Source: a virus. Taken from it: a DNA stretch of 28,027 bases. Below the pieces are notes generated by a model that did no database searches, was not told the origin of the DNA, and saw only the letters and a program-made list of their open reading frames with translations. Where the stretch lies: IMG/VR virus record IMGVR_UViG_3300025674_000286, positions 1-28,027 of that record; one strand, written 5' to 3'. Position numbers and translations under genes: made by a program. Below are positions 1-6,285 of the stretch, in pieces. Within the stretch, counting starts at the first letter, position 1; each line of letters opens with the position of its first letter.

Positions 1-544
1 GCGGCGGAACGTAGGGCCACAACCGATCCAGCTCGCGCAGGATCAGCGGCCGGAGCGCGTCGACCGTTCGGAGCTGATCGTCGGTGAGCAGCGTGCAGCC
101 CGCCGGGTACTCGTCCAGCAGCGCGCAGGCCGCCGCCCAGGTGTCCCGACGGACCAGCACAACGCCGTCGGCCTCGGCCTGCTGCGACTCGGCATCCCAC
201 GCCTCCTTGTCGGCCTTCGCTCGACGCTCCTGCACGGAGGCGCCGCGGAATCCGCCCGGGCCCTCGGCCATGATCCGCCGCAGCACGTCGACCTCGGTCG
301 CGGACAGCTTCAGCCCGTCGAAGTCGGGCGCGCGCCGGTAGCGGTCCGCGAACTCCTCGGGCTCCAACGCCGCGCAGTGGATCGCGGACCCGAGGACCAT
401 CGCGGGCGACGGCGCGAACGGGGTTGCCGCTCGGTGCGCCGCGTGCAGGCTCGACTGTGCCGCAGGCCACACCTGCGACCAGTGCGCCGGGGCGTTCAGG
501 TAGTCGTCGAACGGCAGGCCGTGGACGATCCGAGCGCCGCTCAC
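1..544 (-). CDS. RecE-like PD-(D/E)XK exonuclease, N-terminal part (cut by window start)
   Basis: The reading frame is open from a GTG at 544-542 to the window edge, about 181 residues. The N-terminus carries the signature of the exodeoxyribonuclease VIII (RecE)/PDDEXK-like family: a short YLNAPAHWSQ segment, then TPFAPSPAMVLGSAIHCAAL and EPEEFADRYRR. The family pattern is SPAHY, then TPAM-GSA-H--LEP--F---Y. The PD-(D/E)XK catalytic residues would lie beyond the window. The family degrades one strand of double-stranded ends to give 3' overhangs for a single-strand annealing protein. The gene overlaps the stop of the ERF gene by 4 nt (GTGA), with GAGG about 8 nt upstream of the GTG, so the two are translationally coupled as an exonuclease plus annealing-protein pair. 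Family is recognised from sequence; activity is inferred. Confidence 0.75.
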   Translation of the reverse strand, partial: MSGARIVHGLPFDDYLNAPAHWSQVWPAAQSSLHAAHRAATPFAPSPAMVLGSAIHCAALEPEEFADRYRRAPDFDGLKLSATEVDVLRRIMAEGPGGFRGASVQERRAKADKEAWDAESQQAEADGVVLVRRDTWAAACALLDEYPAGCTLLTDDQLRTVDALRPLILRELDRLWPYVPP

Positions 545-1281
545 GACGCATCCTCGACGGCGTAGTCGGCCTCGGCCTGCTGGCGCAGGGTTGCGAGGTC
601 GCAGCCGCGCAGCGCCTCCAGCATCCTCCGTGTGGTCGATGCGCTGCCCTGGCACCGCTCGATCGTGGTCCCCGCGATCAGCGAGCCCAGCGCGAGGTTC
701 GTGATCGCCATCCCGTCGCGGGTGCTCCCGTCGAAGCCAGCGGCCTGGAGCATCGTGTAGAGATCCCGAAGGTCGGCGTCGTGCTGCGACGGCTGCTGCT
801 GCCGGGGCTGCGACTGCTGCCGCTGCGGCGGGCGCTGACGACTCGCGGGCGGCGCACCCTGCATGCTGTTGCCGTCGTCGTCCTCCTGGGCGATCGACCA
901 CACCGCGGAGAGCTGGTAGCGCCGGGCGTAGGTGATCGCCTTGCCCATCTCCTGCGACATGTTGCGGGCGCTCGCTGGCATCGCCTGCCACAGCATGCCG
1001 GTGCTGAACACCGCGCCGTGCCCGGCGACGATCGTCTGGACGCCGACGCGGCCCTCGTCGTCGGTCGTCGCGGGCTGCGAGATCCAGAGCCCCTGGGCGG
1101 TGGCCGCCGGGCGGACCTCGGAGAGAATCGCGGCGATGTCGGCGTAGCGCGAGTTGAAGGCCGGGTTGACGCTGGCCTTGGCCGCGTTGCTGACCTCGGC
1201 CTGGGCCTTCGCCATCGCCGTCATGAGCGCGGCGACGGCCTCGGGCTCGCCGTCGAACTTGAACGAGTAGTAGTGCTCCAC
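541..1281 (-). CDS. erf: ERF family single-strand annealing protein
   Basis: 246 residues. The first 145 match the ERF superfamily: ASVNPAFNSRYADIAAIL (family: NP-FKSKYADL--V), then GHGAVFSTGMLWQAMPA and the hallmark GKAITYARRYQLSAVWSIAQ followed by EDDDGN. The tail is a Gln/Pro/Arg-rich linker (QRPPQRQQSQPRQQQPS) and a short C-terminal helical region. ERF proteins anneal complementary single strands during phage recombination or genome circularisation. The start is GTG, chosen because GAGGAGG lies 7 nt upstream (1289-1295). It is first in a leftward operon with the exonuclease. A minus-strand TAGGGT box (1325-1320) and the dyad at 1322-1346 lie just upstream and probably control it. Confidence 0.92.
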   Translation of the reverse strand: MEHYYSFKFDGEPEAVAALMTAMAKAQAEVSNAAKASVNPAFNSRYADIAAILSEVRPAATAQGLWISQPATTDDEGRVGVQTIVAGHGAVFSTGMLWQAMPASARNMSQEMGKAITYARRYQLSAVWSIAQEDDDGNSMQGAPPASRQRPPQRQQSQPRQQQPSQHDADLRDLYTMLQAAGFDGSTRDGMAITNLALGSLIAGTTIERCQGSASTTRRMLEALRGCDLATLRQQAEADYAVEDAS

Positions 1282-1319
1282 GTCTCAACCTCCTCGGGGC
1301 GGGGATCGCCCACCCCCGA

Positions 1320-1325
1320 ACCCTA
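1320..1325 (-). promoter_or_regulatory. Candidate -10 box of the leftward erf-exonuclease operon
   Basis: TAGGGT read on the minus strand fits the TANNNT consensus. It would start a message near 1313, giving a leader of about 30 nt that holds the GAGGAGG ribosome site. No clear -35 is seen. It overlaps the left arm of the 1322-1346 dyad. Confidence 0.4.
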
Positions 1326-1346
1326 GCACAAGCGCAGGCTGCTAGG
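1322..1346. promoter_or_regulatory. Perfect inverted repeat between divergent operons, operator-like
   Basis: CCTAGCA (1322-1328) and TGCTAGG (1340-1346) are perfect 7-bp inverted arms, 11 bp apart, with arm centres 18 bp apart. The left arm covers the minus-strand -10 box; the right arm covers the -35 region of the rightward promoter. One protein bound here could block both early operons. A single half-site, CCTAGCA, recurs at about 20252 before the tail-terminator gene. Confidence 0.5.
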
Positions 1347-1359
1347 AAGCGGGGATGGC

Positions 1360-1374
1360 TGTTATACTGCCCTT
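1360..1374 (+). promoter_or_regulatory. Extended -10 promoter for a leaderless transcript
   Basis: TGT plus TATACT (1363-1368) is an extended -10 element. It ends exactly 6 nt before the ATG at 1375, where transcription should start, and no Shine-Dalgarno sequence precedes that gene. The same 6-nt spacing recurs at 2400, 11615, 13147 and 15870. Confidence 0.6.
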
Positions 1375-2121
1375 ATGTCGAAACCGGCCCGCCCAGTCCT
1401 CACCGTGCCCGACCTCCTGCGCCTCGCGCGAGACCGGCAGCCGTTGCCCGTCGTCGACTCGCCCGAGGGTCCGCTGTGCGCGATCGTCGCGCCGTTCCTC
1501 ACCGGCGACTCGGGCCTGGGCGGCTTCCTCGGCCGCGACCGGGCGACCATTCGCGCGTGGCTGCTGCGCCTCGGTCCGCACGTCGCCCGGCCGTCGACCA
1601 AGACCCCGATGCTCGACCCCGCGACGGCGCTCGACCTCCTCGGTGAGCTGCGCGCGGAGCCGGTGGTCCACGAGGGCGCGGTCCGCTACGTCATCCACGC
1701 GCCGGGCTGTACCTGCGTCATCGGCCGGGGCGACCGCTTCCGCGACCGCTGCGTCGAGGTGTCGCTCTCCCGCAGCGCCGAGGGTGATGATCCGTGGTGG
1801 TCCGCGCACATCGACGGCGCCCGGGCGCTGCTCGCCGCGGCAGCCGCGCACGAGCCGGAGACGCTGCTTCAGCACGAGCTGACGGCGTTCCTCGGCCGGG
1901 AGAGCGCCGAGGGCTTCGGCCAGTTCGCTTCCGCCTACGCCCGCTGCCCGGGCCTGCTCAACACCCGGGCGGACCTCGGCCCCAACTCCCGCTGCTGGCC
2001 CTGGGAGGGGCACGTCCCGACCCTGCGCGCGTGGATCCGCGGCGAGCCATGGGATGCGCAGGCGCTCGACGCCTGGGCGCTGCGGCGGACGGAGCTGGCG
2101 ATGCTTGAGGGGGCGGCATGA
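1375..2121 (+). CDS. Unknown early protein, leaderless
   Basis: 248 residues, not recognised as any family. The N-terminal half (1-75) contains a segment, LGRDRATIRAWLLRLGPHVA, that could be a helix-turn-helix-like region. Residues 100-140 form a beta-rich stretch with CTCVIGRGDRFRDRCVEV, including three Cys. The rest is helical with a Trp-rich patch (RCWPWEGHVPTLRAWIRGEPW). No membrane segment or signal peptide is seen. The ATG at 1375 is 6 nt past a TATACT box and has no ribosome site, which fits leaderless translation. It is first in the rightward early operon and overlaps the next gene by 4 nt (ATGA). Its position suggests a role in early regulation or replication; nothing in the sequence proves that. 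Confidence 0.75.
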   Translation: MSKPARPVLTVPDLLRLARDRQPLPVVDSPEGPLCAIVAPFLTGDSGLGGFLGRDRATIRAWLLRLGPHVARPSTKTPMLDPATALDLLGELRAEPVVHEGAVRYVIHAPGCTCVIGRGDRFRDRCVEVSLSRSAEGDDPWWSAHIDGARALLAAAAAHEPETLLQHELTAFLGRESAEGFGQFASAYARCPGLLNTRADLGPNSRCWPWEGHVPTLRAWIRGEPWDAQALDAWALRRTELAMLEGAA

Positions 2122-2372
2122 GCCCCGTCGCCCTCGCCCGCCTGGACCTCCCCGCCGCGGCCCTCCGCGCTGCCCTCGTCTGCTGGGACGCCGAGCAGCG
2201 GAGCGGCGGCAAACCGTGGCCAATGTCGGCCGGGCTGCTCGCGCAGGCACTCGACGGCGAGCGGGGCACGACCGAGAAGCGCGCGATGCGCCGCTTGCAG
2301 GACTGCGGCGTCATCGAGCAGGTCCAGCCGCCGACGCGCACCGAGCCGGGCTTGTACCGATTCTCGCTCTAA
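2118..2372 (+). CDS. Small winged-helix-like protein, paralogue of the next gene's N-terminus
   Basis: 84 residues, overlapping the previous stop as ATGA with GAGGGGG just upstream. It lines up with residues about 18-95 of the protein starting at 2412. Both have ALVC plus an aromatic residue, then PWPMSAGL followed two residues later by Q, then Lys/Arg followed by a Leu-containing helix, Gly plus a hydrophobic residue and I, and a P-----LY/F-F ending. This looks like a DNA-binding winged helix of the type used by phage replication initiators. A stand-alone copy before the full-length protein could compete for the same sites or regulate it. The homology is seen directly; the DNA-binding role is inferred. 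Confidence 0.75.
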   Translation: MSPVALARLDLPAAALRAALVCWDAEQRSGGKPWPMSAGLLAQALDGERGTTEKRAMRRLQDCGVIEQVQPPTRTEPGLYRFSL

Positions 2373-2373
2373 G

Positions 2374-2395
2374 GGTGGACCGCGCGCGGCCCACC
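2374..2395. promoter_or_regulatory. Hairpin overlapping the -35 region of the 2412 promoter
   Basis: GGTGG (2374-2378) pairs with CCACC (2391-2395) around the self-complementary CCGCGCGCGG (2380-2389), with one mismatch between. It may be a terminator for the 84-residue gene or an operator for the promoter just downstream. No T-run follows. Confidence 0.35.
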
Positions 2396-2399
2396 TAGG

Positions 2400-2411
2400 T
2401 ACAGTGGGGCC
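2400..2411 (+). promoter_or_regulatory. TANNNT -10 box, leaderless promoter of the O-like gene
   Basis: TACAGT at 2400-2405 is followed by exactly 6 nt and the ATG at 2412. TGGACC, 18 nt upstream (2376-2381), is a passable -35. No Shine-Dalgarno sequence precedes the ATG. Confidence 0.55.
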
Positions 2412-3923
2412 ATGGTCGGACACATCCGCTACGCAAACCACGTTCACGACGCCCTGCTCCTTGCCGGGCTGAACGGCTCCGAGCTGCACGCAGCGCTCGT
2501 CTGCTACCGCGCCGCCCGCGGCTGGGGCGGGCTTGAGTCGAAGCAGGTGCCGTGGCCGATGTCGGCCGGGCTTGTCGTGCAGTCGACGACGCTCAAGCGC
2601 TCGGTCGCCGCGCGCGCCCTGGCGGGCTTGCGGTCCAAGGGGATCATCGTCGAGCACGAGCCGCCGAAGGGTCCTCGGCCCGCGCTGTTTTTGTTTGTCG
2701 AGCGTCCCGATGAGTGGACGGTGGACCTTGTGTCCACGGAGCGGGATATCCACGGAGCGGGACACAAGCCTCCACTCAGCGGGACAGTGGTGTCCACTCA
2801 GCGGGACAGTGGTGTCCACTCAGCGGGACAGTCGGCCGACGAGAACGCTGTCCAGCAGCGCAATACCGCGCCGCCTAAGACAGAAGACGATAAGACAGAG
2901 AAAACGAGAAGCGCGCGCGCGCGCGAGGAGGTGCGGGATGAGCACGAGTCGGTGGATCGAGTTGAAGCGGGAGGAGTGGATCGACCGGGGCGACGGGGAG
3001 ACCGTCTGCCGGAGCCGGTACGGGGACGCGATCACCGCCGAGCAGGCGATGCGGAAGATCGCGGCGGAGTCCCCGCAGGCGGCGATGGCGGCCTTCACGA
3101 CGCCGGAGGTGCTGGGGGCGCTGCCGGTCGGCCAGCTCCGGGCGATGATCGAGGACCTGCAGGCGGTGCTCGCGGAGCGCAGCGGCCCGAGGGAGGACCC
3201 GCAGCCGTGGGATATGGCGAGCGGCCCGGTGGTCTCGTGGCGGGTGGTGAGTCGGGACGGCGATTCGGTGCGGGTGGTGGCGGCCTCCCTCTCGTCGAGG
3301 CCGGTGTCGGTGACGCTGGCAGCGTGGTCGGAGCTGACGCACCACCAGCGCCCGGCCGAGTAGCGGGAGACGGAGGAGGGGATCACGACGAACTTCCCCC
3401 CGGCGTCGTCCTGATCTCGGGCGAGATCCCCGCCGATCGCAAGTCGTGGTCGGACGAGTCCCCGGTGGTCGTCGAGATCTGGGGCGAGCGGATCACGCTC
3501 GACGGCATGTATGTCGAGATCCCGCTATGGATGCTCGCCGAGCCGAAGGAGCAGCGGCAGGCGCCGGAGCCGGCGAAGCGCGAGCAGGAGCCGCCGACGC
3601 TGCCCGACCTGCTCGACGCCCTGCGCGCCGCGACGGACCGCTGGGGCGAGCGGGCCGGCAACCGCGGGGAGCGCGCGGTGCGAGCTGAGCAGGACATCCT
3701 CCGGCCGCACATGCAGTCGCGGCTGCTGGTGATCGCGGACCGAGCCGACGCCGACGGACGCCGGGCCGAGGTGCTGCGCCTTGCCCGCAGGTCGGCCGAC
3801 GCCGACGCAGCGCCGGCGAGGTACTTCCTGGGCTGCTTCGACGACGACGGGACGCCGAAGCGGCAGGACAACAAGCGCGGCCGGCAGGGACGCCGGAGCT
3901 ACGCGCATTATCGGAGGAGCTGA
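2412..3923 (+). CDS. O-like replication initiator with internal iterons; long frame, C-terminal part ambiguous
   Basis: The frame from ATG 2412 runs 503 codons. Residues 1-95 are a winged-helix-like domain (ELHAALVCYRAARGW, then VPWPMSAGLVVQ, then RALAGLRSKGIIVEHEPP) paralogous to the 84-residue protein upstream. Residues 105-140 are encoded by the iteron array. Residues 145-170 are polar (PPKTEDDKTEKTRS). From about 2938 to 3363 the same frame gives Gly/Arg/Ala filler typical of a shadow, because a well-formed gene lies there in another frame. From about 3384 to 3923 this frame looks coding again (LPPGVVLISGEIP, VVVEIWGERI, YVEIPLWMLAEP, helices, basic tail GRQGRRSYAHYRRS). That last segment may be a separate gene with a start such as GTG 3465 or GTG 3324, although GGAGGAGG at 3372-3379 has no ATG/GTG/TTG after it. 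The arrangement resembles lambda O (DNA-binding N-terminus, origin inside the gene, helicase loader downstream). Confidence 0.6.
   Translation: MVGHIRYANHVHDALLLAGLNGSELHAALVCYRAARGWGGLESKQVPWPMSAGLVVQSTTLKRSVAARALAGLRSKGIIVEHEPPKGPRPALFLFVERPDEWTVDLVSTERDIHGAGHKPPLSGTVVSTQRDSGVHSAGQSADENAVQQRNTAPPKTEDDKTEKTRSARAREEVRDEHESVDRVEAGGVDRPGRRGDRLPEPVRGRDHRRAGDAEDRGGVPAGGDGGLHDAGGAGGAAGRPAPGDDRGPAGGARGAQRPEGGPAAVGYGERPGGLVAGGESGRRFGAGGGGLPLVEAGVGDAGSVVGADAPPAPGRVAGDGGGDHDELPPGVVLISGEIPADRKSWSDESPVVVEIWGERITLDGMYVEIPLWMLAEPKEQRQAPEPAKREQEPPTLPDLLDALRAATDRWGERAGNRGERAVRAEQDILRPHMQSRLLVIADRADADGRRAEVLRLARRSADADAAPARYFLGCFDDDGTPKRQDNKRGRQGRRSYAHYRRS
2733..2830 (+). repeat. Five iterons inside the replication gene
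   Basis: There are five 16-bp copies of TCCAC(G/T)(G/C)AGCGGGA(C/T)A at 2733-2748, 2749-2764, 2771-2786, 2793-2808 and 2815-2830. The first two touch. Copies 3-5 are spaced 22 bp apart, separated by 6 nt (GTGGTG between them). As 22 is not a multiple of three, the copies are translated in different frames, so the conservation is at DNA level. A reversed half-copy, GAGTGGA, lies at 2712-2718. Confidence 0.9.
2733..2925. other. Putative replication origin (iterons, A-rich tract, GC alternation)
   Basis: The iterons are followed by a 35-nt A-rich stretch at 2876-2910 with 13 G or C out of 35 (37%), in a genome that is otherwise very G+C rich, then by alternating GC at 2911-2925. Iterons next to an easily melted tract inside the initiator gene, with a helicase loader downstream, is the lambda ori layout. 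Origin function is inferred. Confidence 0.6.
2938..3363 (+). CDS. Unknown protein within the replication block
   Basis: 141 residues, start ATG 2938 with GAGGAGG 7 nt upstream (2925-2931). The N-terminus is charged (MSTSRWIELKREEWIDRGDG), followed by helices (AITAEQAMRKIAAE, LRAMIEDLQAVLAER) and a beta-rich C-terminus (VVSWRVVSRDGDSVRVVAAS). Codons end in G/C almost throughout and composition is protein-like, so this frame rather than the overlapping one is the coding frame here. No family is recognised. It lies just right of the putative origin and before the helicase loader, so a replication role is possible. Confidence 0.75.
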   Translation: MSTSRWIELKREEWIDRGDGETVCRSRYGDAITAEQAMRKIAAESPQAAMAAFTTPEVLGALPVGQLRAMIEDLQAVLAERSGPREDPQPWDMASGPVVSWRVVSRDGDSVRVVAASLSSRPVSVTLAAWSELTHHQRPAE

Positions 3924-3926
3924 GCG

Positions 3927-4790
3927 ATGAGCACAGTCAGAGTCGAGGAGGGCACGCCTTACCCGTGCGCCGAGTGCGGCGCGGAGATCGTGCCGCGGAC
4001 CATCCGGGCGAGGTGGCTGTCGCACCGGGTCGCGCCCGAGCGGTGCGACCGCTGCCGGGGCGTAGAGTCGGACGAGGACAAGCGGCAGGCCGCGCTGAGG
4101 GCCGCGGGCATCCCGGCCGAGCACGTCGGCTGGTGCTGGACCGGGGCGCACGGGACCCGCCTTGAGGTCGAGTCGCGAGTGCGGAGCACGGTGAGCGAGG
4201 CGCTGCGCCGCACGACGACTCGGGGCAACCCGGCGACCGGCGAGCGCGAGACGGTGGCATGGCGGTCGCTGTGGCTGGAGGGTCCGGTCGGCACCGGCAA
4301 GAGCACGCTCGCCTCGGCCCTGCTGCGGACGATCATCCTGCGGCCGGACAAATCGGGCTTTTCTGCGCCGAGCATCGCGGCCGACGGCTATGCCGAGGTG
4401 CGGCGGGAGCGCGGCGCCGCGATCTCGTCGGGGCTGTGGCTCGATACCCGCACAGTCTCGGCGGCGCTCGACGACAAGGCGAAGCGGGCGGAGCTGACAG
4501 CCCGAGCGAGGGCCTGCGGCCTGCTCGTCTTCGACGATCTCGGGCAGGAGGCGACGGCGTGGTGTGCGCGGGAGATCTGCGAGGTGCTGGAGCACCGGCA
4601 CACGCACCGGCTGGCCACGATCATCACGAGCAACACGGCCACCGAGGGCGGCAGGCCTTTCGCGGGCGCCGCTCAGCGCATGGCCGACCTGCTCGGAGAC
4701 AGCGCGCAGGACGAGCGGCTGCGCTCGCGGTGGGTGCAGCAGTACGGGGAGCCGGTCGTGCTGCGCGGCGAGGATCGGAGGACGCGGTGA
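3927..4790 (+). CDS. DnaC-like AAA+ helicase loader with N-terminal zinc finger
   Basis: 287 residues. N-terminal C14-x2-C17 and C40-x2-C43 form a likely zinc finger. The AAA+ domain follows: Walker A GPVGTGKST (119-127), Walker B LLVFDD (199-204), sensor-1-like TSN (234-236) and a basic C-terminal region with RLRSRWVQQY containing candidate arginine fingers. This matches the DnaC/IstB-like ATPases that load replicative helicase onto origin DNA. The ATG at 3927 is 3 nt after the previous stop, with GGAGGAGC upstream. Its place after the O-like gene and iterons parallels lambda O-P, although it is an ATPase rather than a P-type protein. The phage would use a host helicase, as none is encoded in this window. 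Confidence 0.88.
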   Translation: MSTVRVEEGTPYPCAECGAEIVPRTIRARWLSHRVAPERCDRCRGVESDEDKRQAALRAAGIPAEHVGWCWTGAHGTRLEVESRVRSTVSEALRRTTTRGNPATGERETVAWRSLWLEGPVGTGKSTLASALLRTIILRPDKSGFSAPSIAADGYAEVRRERGAAISSGLWLDTRTVSAALDDKAKRAELTARARACGLLVFDDLGQEATAWCAREICEVLEHRHTHRLATIITSNTATEGGRPFAGAAQRMADLLGDSAQDERLRSRWVQQYGEPVVLRGEDRRTR

Positions 4791-4954
4791 TGCTCAAGCC
4801 TTTCTGGCGGTACTACGGCGGCAAGTGGCGCGCAGCACCGCACTACCCCAAGCCCCGGCACGACACGATCGTCGAACCGTTCGCCGGCGCCCGAACTGCG
4901 TTACCCTTCGGGCGCCCGCCGCCAAGCACGACCACCGCCAGGAGGACACCATGA
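4790..4954 (+). pseudogene. N-terminal remnant of a Dam-type (D12) adenine methyltransferase
   Basis: The frame starts at ATG 4790 (TGATG overlap with the loader; GGAGG 8 nt upstream) and encodes 54 residues. Residues 3-34 read like the start of a Dam/D12 methyltransferase: FWRYYGGKWRAAPHYPKP (S-adenosylmethionine-binding motif X, -GGK-), then HDTIVEPFAGA (motif I, EPFAG). After this, at about 4893, similarity stops and the frame becomes Pro/Thr/Arg filler to a stop that overlaps the C5 methyltransferase ATG. The catalytic DPPY motif is missing, so it cannot be active alone. It looks like the left end of a gene whose middle was replaced; a matching C-terminal scrap lies at 6114-6233. Confidence 0.65.
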
Positions 4955-6117
4955 CCCGCCCCTACCTAGAGTTCTTCGCGGGAGGAGGGATGGTCCGGGC
5001 GGGCCTGGGAGCGAACGGGTGGCGGTGCGCGTTCGCGAACGACTTAGACTTCAAGAAGGGCGCGGCCTACCGGATCAACTGGGACAGTGGCGACGGGTGC
5101 CCGGAGCTGCGAGTCGATGATGTTCGCTTGGTGAAGGCGAGCGACCTTCCGAACGCCGAGCTTGCATGGGCCTCCTTCCCCTGCCAAGACCTCTCGCTCG
5201 CCGGTGGCGGCGCCGGGCTGAAGGGGGAGCGCTCGGGGACGTTCTACCCGTTCTGGGACATCATGCGGGACCTGATCGCAGAGGGTCGAGGCCCGCGCGT
5301 CATCGCGCTTGAGAACGTTACGGGAACCCTCACTTCGCATGGCGGTGCCGACTTCGCGGCGATCTGCAAGACCTACTCCGACGCGGGCTACAGGTTCGGT
5401 GCGCTTGTGATCGATGCGGCGCTGTTCGTCCCCCAGTCGCGCCCCCGGCTGTTCGTCGTCGGAGTCCGATCAGACGTGGTGGTGGCCGACGACCTGCTAT
5501 CACCTGAGCCGCTGGACCCGTTCCATACACGCGCCCTGCGGCGAGCGTTCGATGGTCTGGACGAAGGCGTCAAGGCGAACTGGCTCTGGTGGAACTTGCC
5601 AAGTCCTCCCCGCCGTTCGGCATCCTTTTCGGACGTCATCGAGGAGCAGCCCGAGAGCGTTGAGTGGCACTCGGAAGCTGAGACCGCGGCTATCCTGGCG
5701 ATGATGAGCCCGGTAAACGCTGCGAAGGTAGCGGCCGCGAGGCGCGCTGGTCGTCGGATGGTCGGCGGCATCTACAAGCGAACGCGGCGAGATGACGACG
5801 GCGAGAAGGTGCAGCGCGCGGAGGTCCGGTTCGACGATGTGGCCGGCTGCTTGCGGACGCCTGCTGGGGGCTCCAGCAGGCAGGTGATCATGGTCGTCGA
5901 CGGCGACAAGGTGCGAACCCGCCTCATCTCGTCCCGCGAGACCGCACGGCTGATGGGCCTTCCGGACTCCTACCGTCTACCGGCGCGCTACAACGAGGCT
6001 TACCACCTGACGGGCGACGGTGTCGCTGTGCCGGTTGTCCGGCACCTTGCGGCCCACCTGTTCGAGCGCCTGATCCCCGCTCGCCCGCAGGCGGATCGGT
6101 CCGAGTCTGCTGCATGA
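4951..6117 (+). CDS. DNA (cytosine-5)-methyltransferase
   Basis: 388 residues. The C5 methyltransferase motifs appear in order: I, LEFFAGGGM (6-14); IV, SFPCQDLS with catalytic Cys78; VI, LENV (120-123); VIII, QSRPRLF (162-168); then a variable target-recognition region around 230-300; and IX/X near the end (RETARLMGLPDSYRLP; HLTGDGVAVPVVRHLAAHL). It transfers a methyl group from S-adenosylmethionine to carbon 5 of cytosine, and probably protects phage DNA from a host nuclease. No restriction partner is nearby. Start ATG 4951 has AGGAGG 6 nt upstream. A TACCCT box at 4902-4907 could be its own promoter. Codon use is visibly less G/C-biased than the neighbours, which with the flanking Dam scraps suggests recent acquisition. 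Confidence 0.93.
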   Translation: MTRPYLEFFAGGGMVRAGLGANGWRCAFANDLDFKKGAAYRINWDSGDGCPELRVDDVRLVKASDLPNAELAWASFPCQDLSLAGGGAGLKGERSGTFYPFWDIMRDLIAEGRGPRVIALENVTGTLTSHGGADFAAICKTYSDAGYRFGALVIDAALFVPQSRPRLFVVGVRSDVVVADDLLSPEPLDPFHTRALRRAFDGLDEGVKANWLWWNLPSPPRRSASFSDVIEEQPESVEWHSEAETAAILAMMSPVNAAKVAAARRAGRRMVGGIYKRTRRDDDGEKVQRAEVRFDDVAGCLRTPAGGSSRQVIMVVDGDKVRTRLISSRETARLMGLPDSYRLPARYNEAYHLTGDGVAVPVVRHLAAHLFERLIPARPQADRSESAA

Positions 6118-6233
6118 CGTCGATCCCGTGTGAGAAGAACGCGGAGCTCAAGGGATGCCTGGACGGCAACAACACCCCGTCGCCGGAGGTGATCTGGACC
6201 AACACGCCGCCGCGACAGATCGCGCTGTTCTGA
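6114..6233 (+). pseudogene. Short ORF resembling the C-terminal end of a Dam-type methyltransferase
   Basis: 39 residues from ATG 6114, overlapping the C5 methyltransferase stop as ATGA. The end reads SPEVIWTNTPPRQIALF; EVIWTN is a common C-terminal ending of phage D12/Dam-like adenine methyltransferases, often preceded by a CE pair, also present here (PCEKN). With the N-terminal Dam scrap at 4790-4893, this suggests the C5 gene replaced the core of a Dam gene. Alternatively it is an unrelated small coupled ORF; the match is short. Confidence 0.5.
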
Positions 6234-6245
6234 TCGTGACCGCCC
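6226..6245 (+). repeat. 20-bp exact direct repeat, copy 1
   Basis: TGTTCTGATCGTGACCGCCC spans the stop codon of the Dam-end scrap. An identical copy lies at 11464-11483, 5.2 kb away, also overlapping a possible stop codon. Each copy precedes a TAGGCT box (6259 and 11615) and the first gene of a virion-protein block. Confidence 0.85.
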
Positions 6246-6258
6246 GCTCGGCCCGCGC

Positions 6259-6264
6259 TAGGCT
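6259..6264 (+). promoter_or_regulatory. Candidate -10 box for the virion-like gene pair
   Basis: TAGGCT, identical to the boxes at 11615 and 15870, lies 21 nt before ATG 6286. Here the message would have a short leader with a GGAG ribosome site. Confidence 0.45.
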
Positions 6265-6285
6265 CCCCGAAACCGGAGCCCGCAC

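Noticed and set aside
3396-3412. Possible -1 recoding at the C6 run to rescue a MTTNFPPGVV-like start
   Set aside because: It would need both an ATC start at 3382 and a frame change; too many assumptions. Kept only as a possible sequence error in the frame-conflict finding.
4909-4918. Palindrome CGGGCGCCCG between the Dam scrap and the C5 gene as a terminator
   Set aside because: Self-complementary with no loop and no T-run; as likely chance in G+C-rich DNA.
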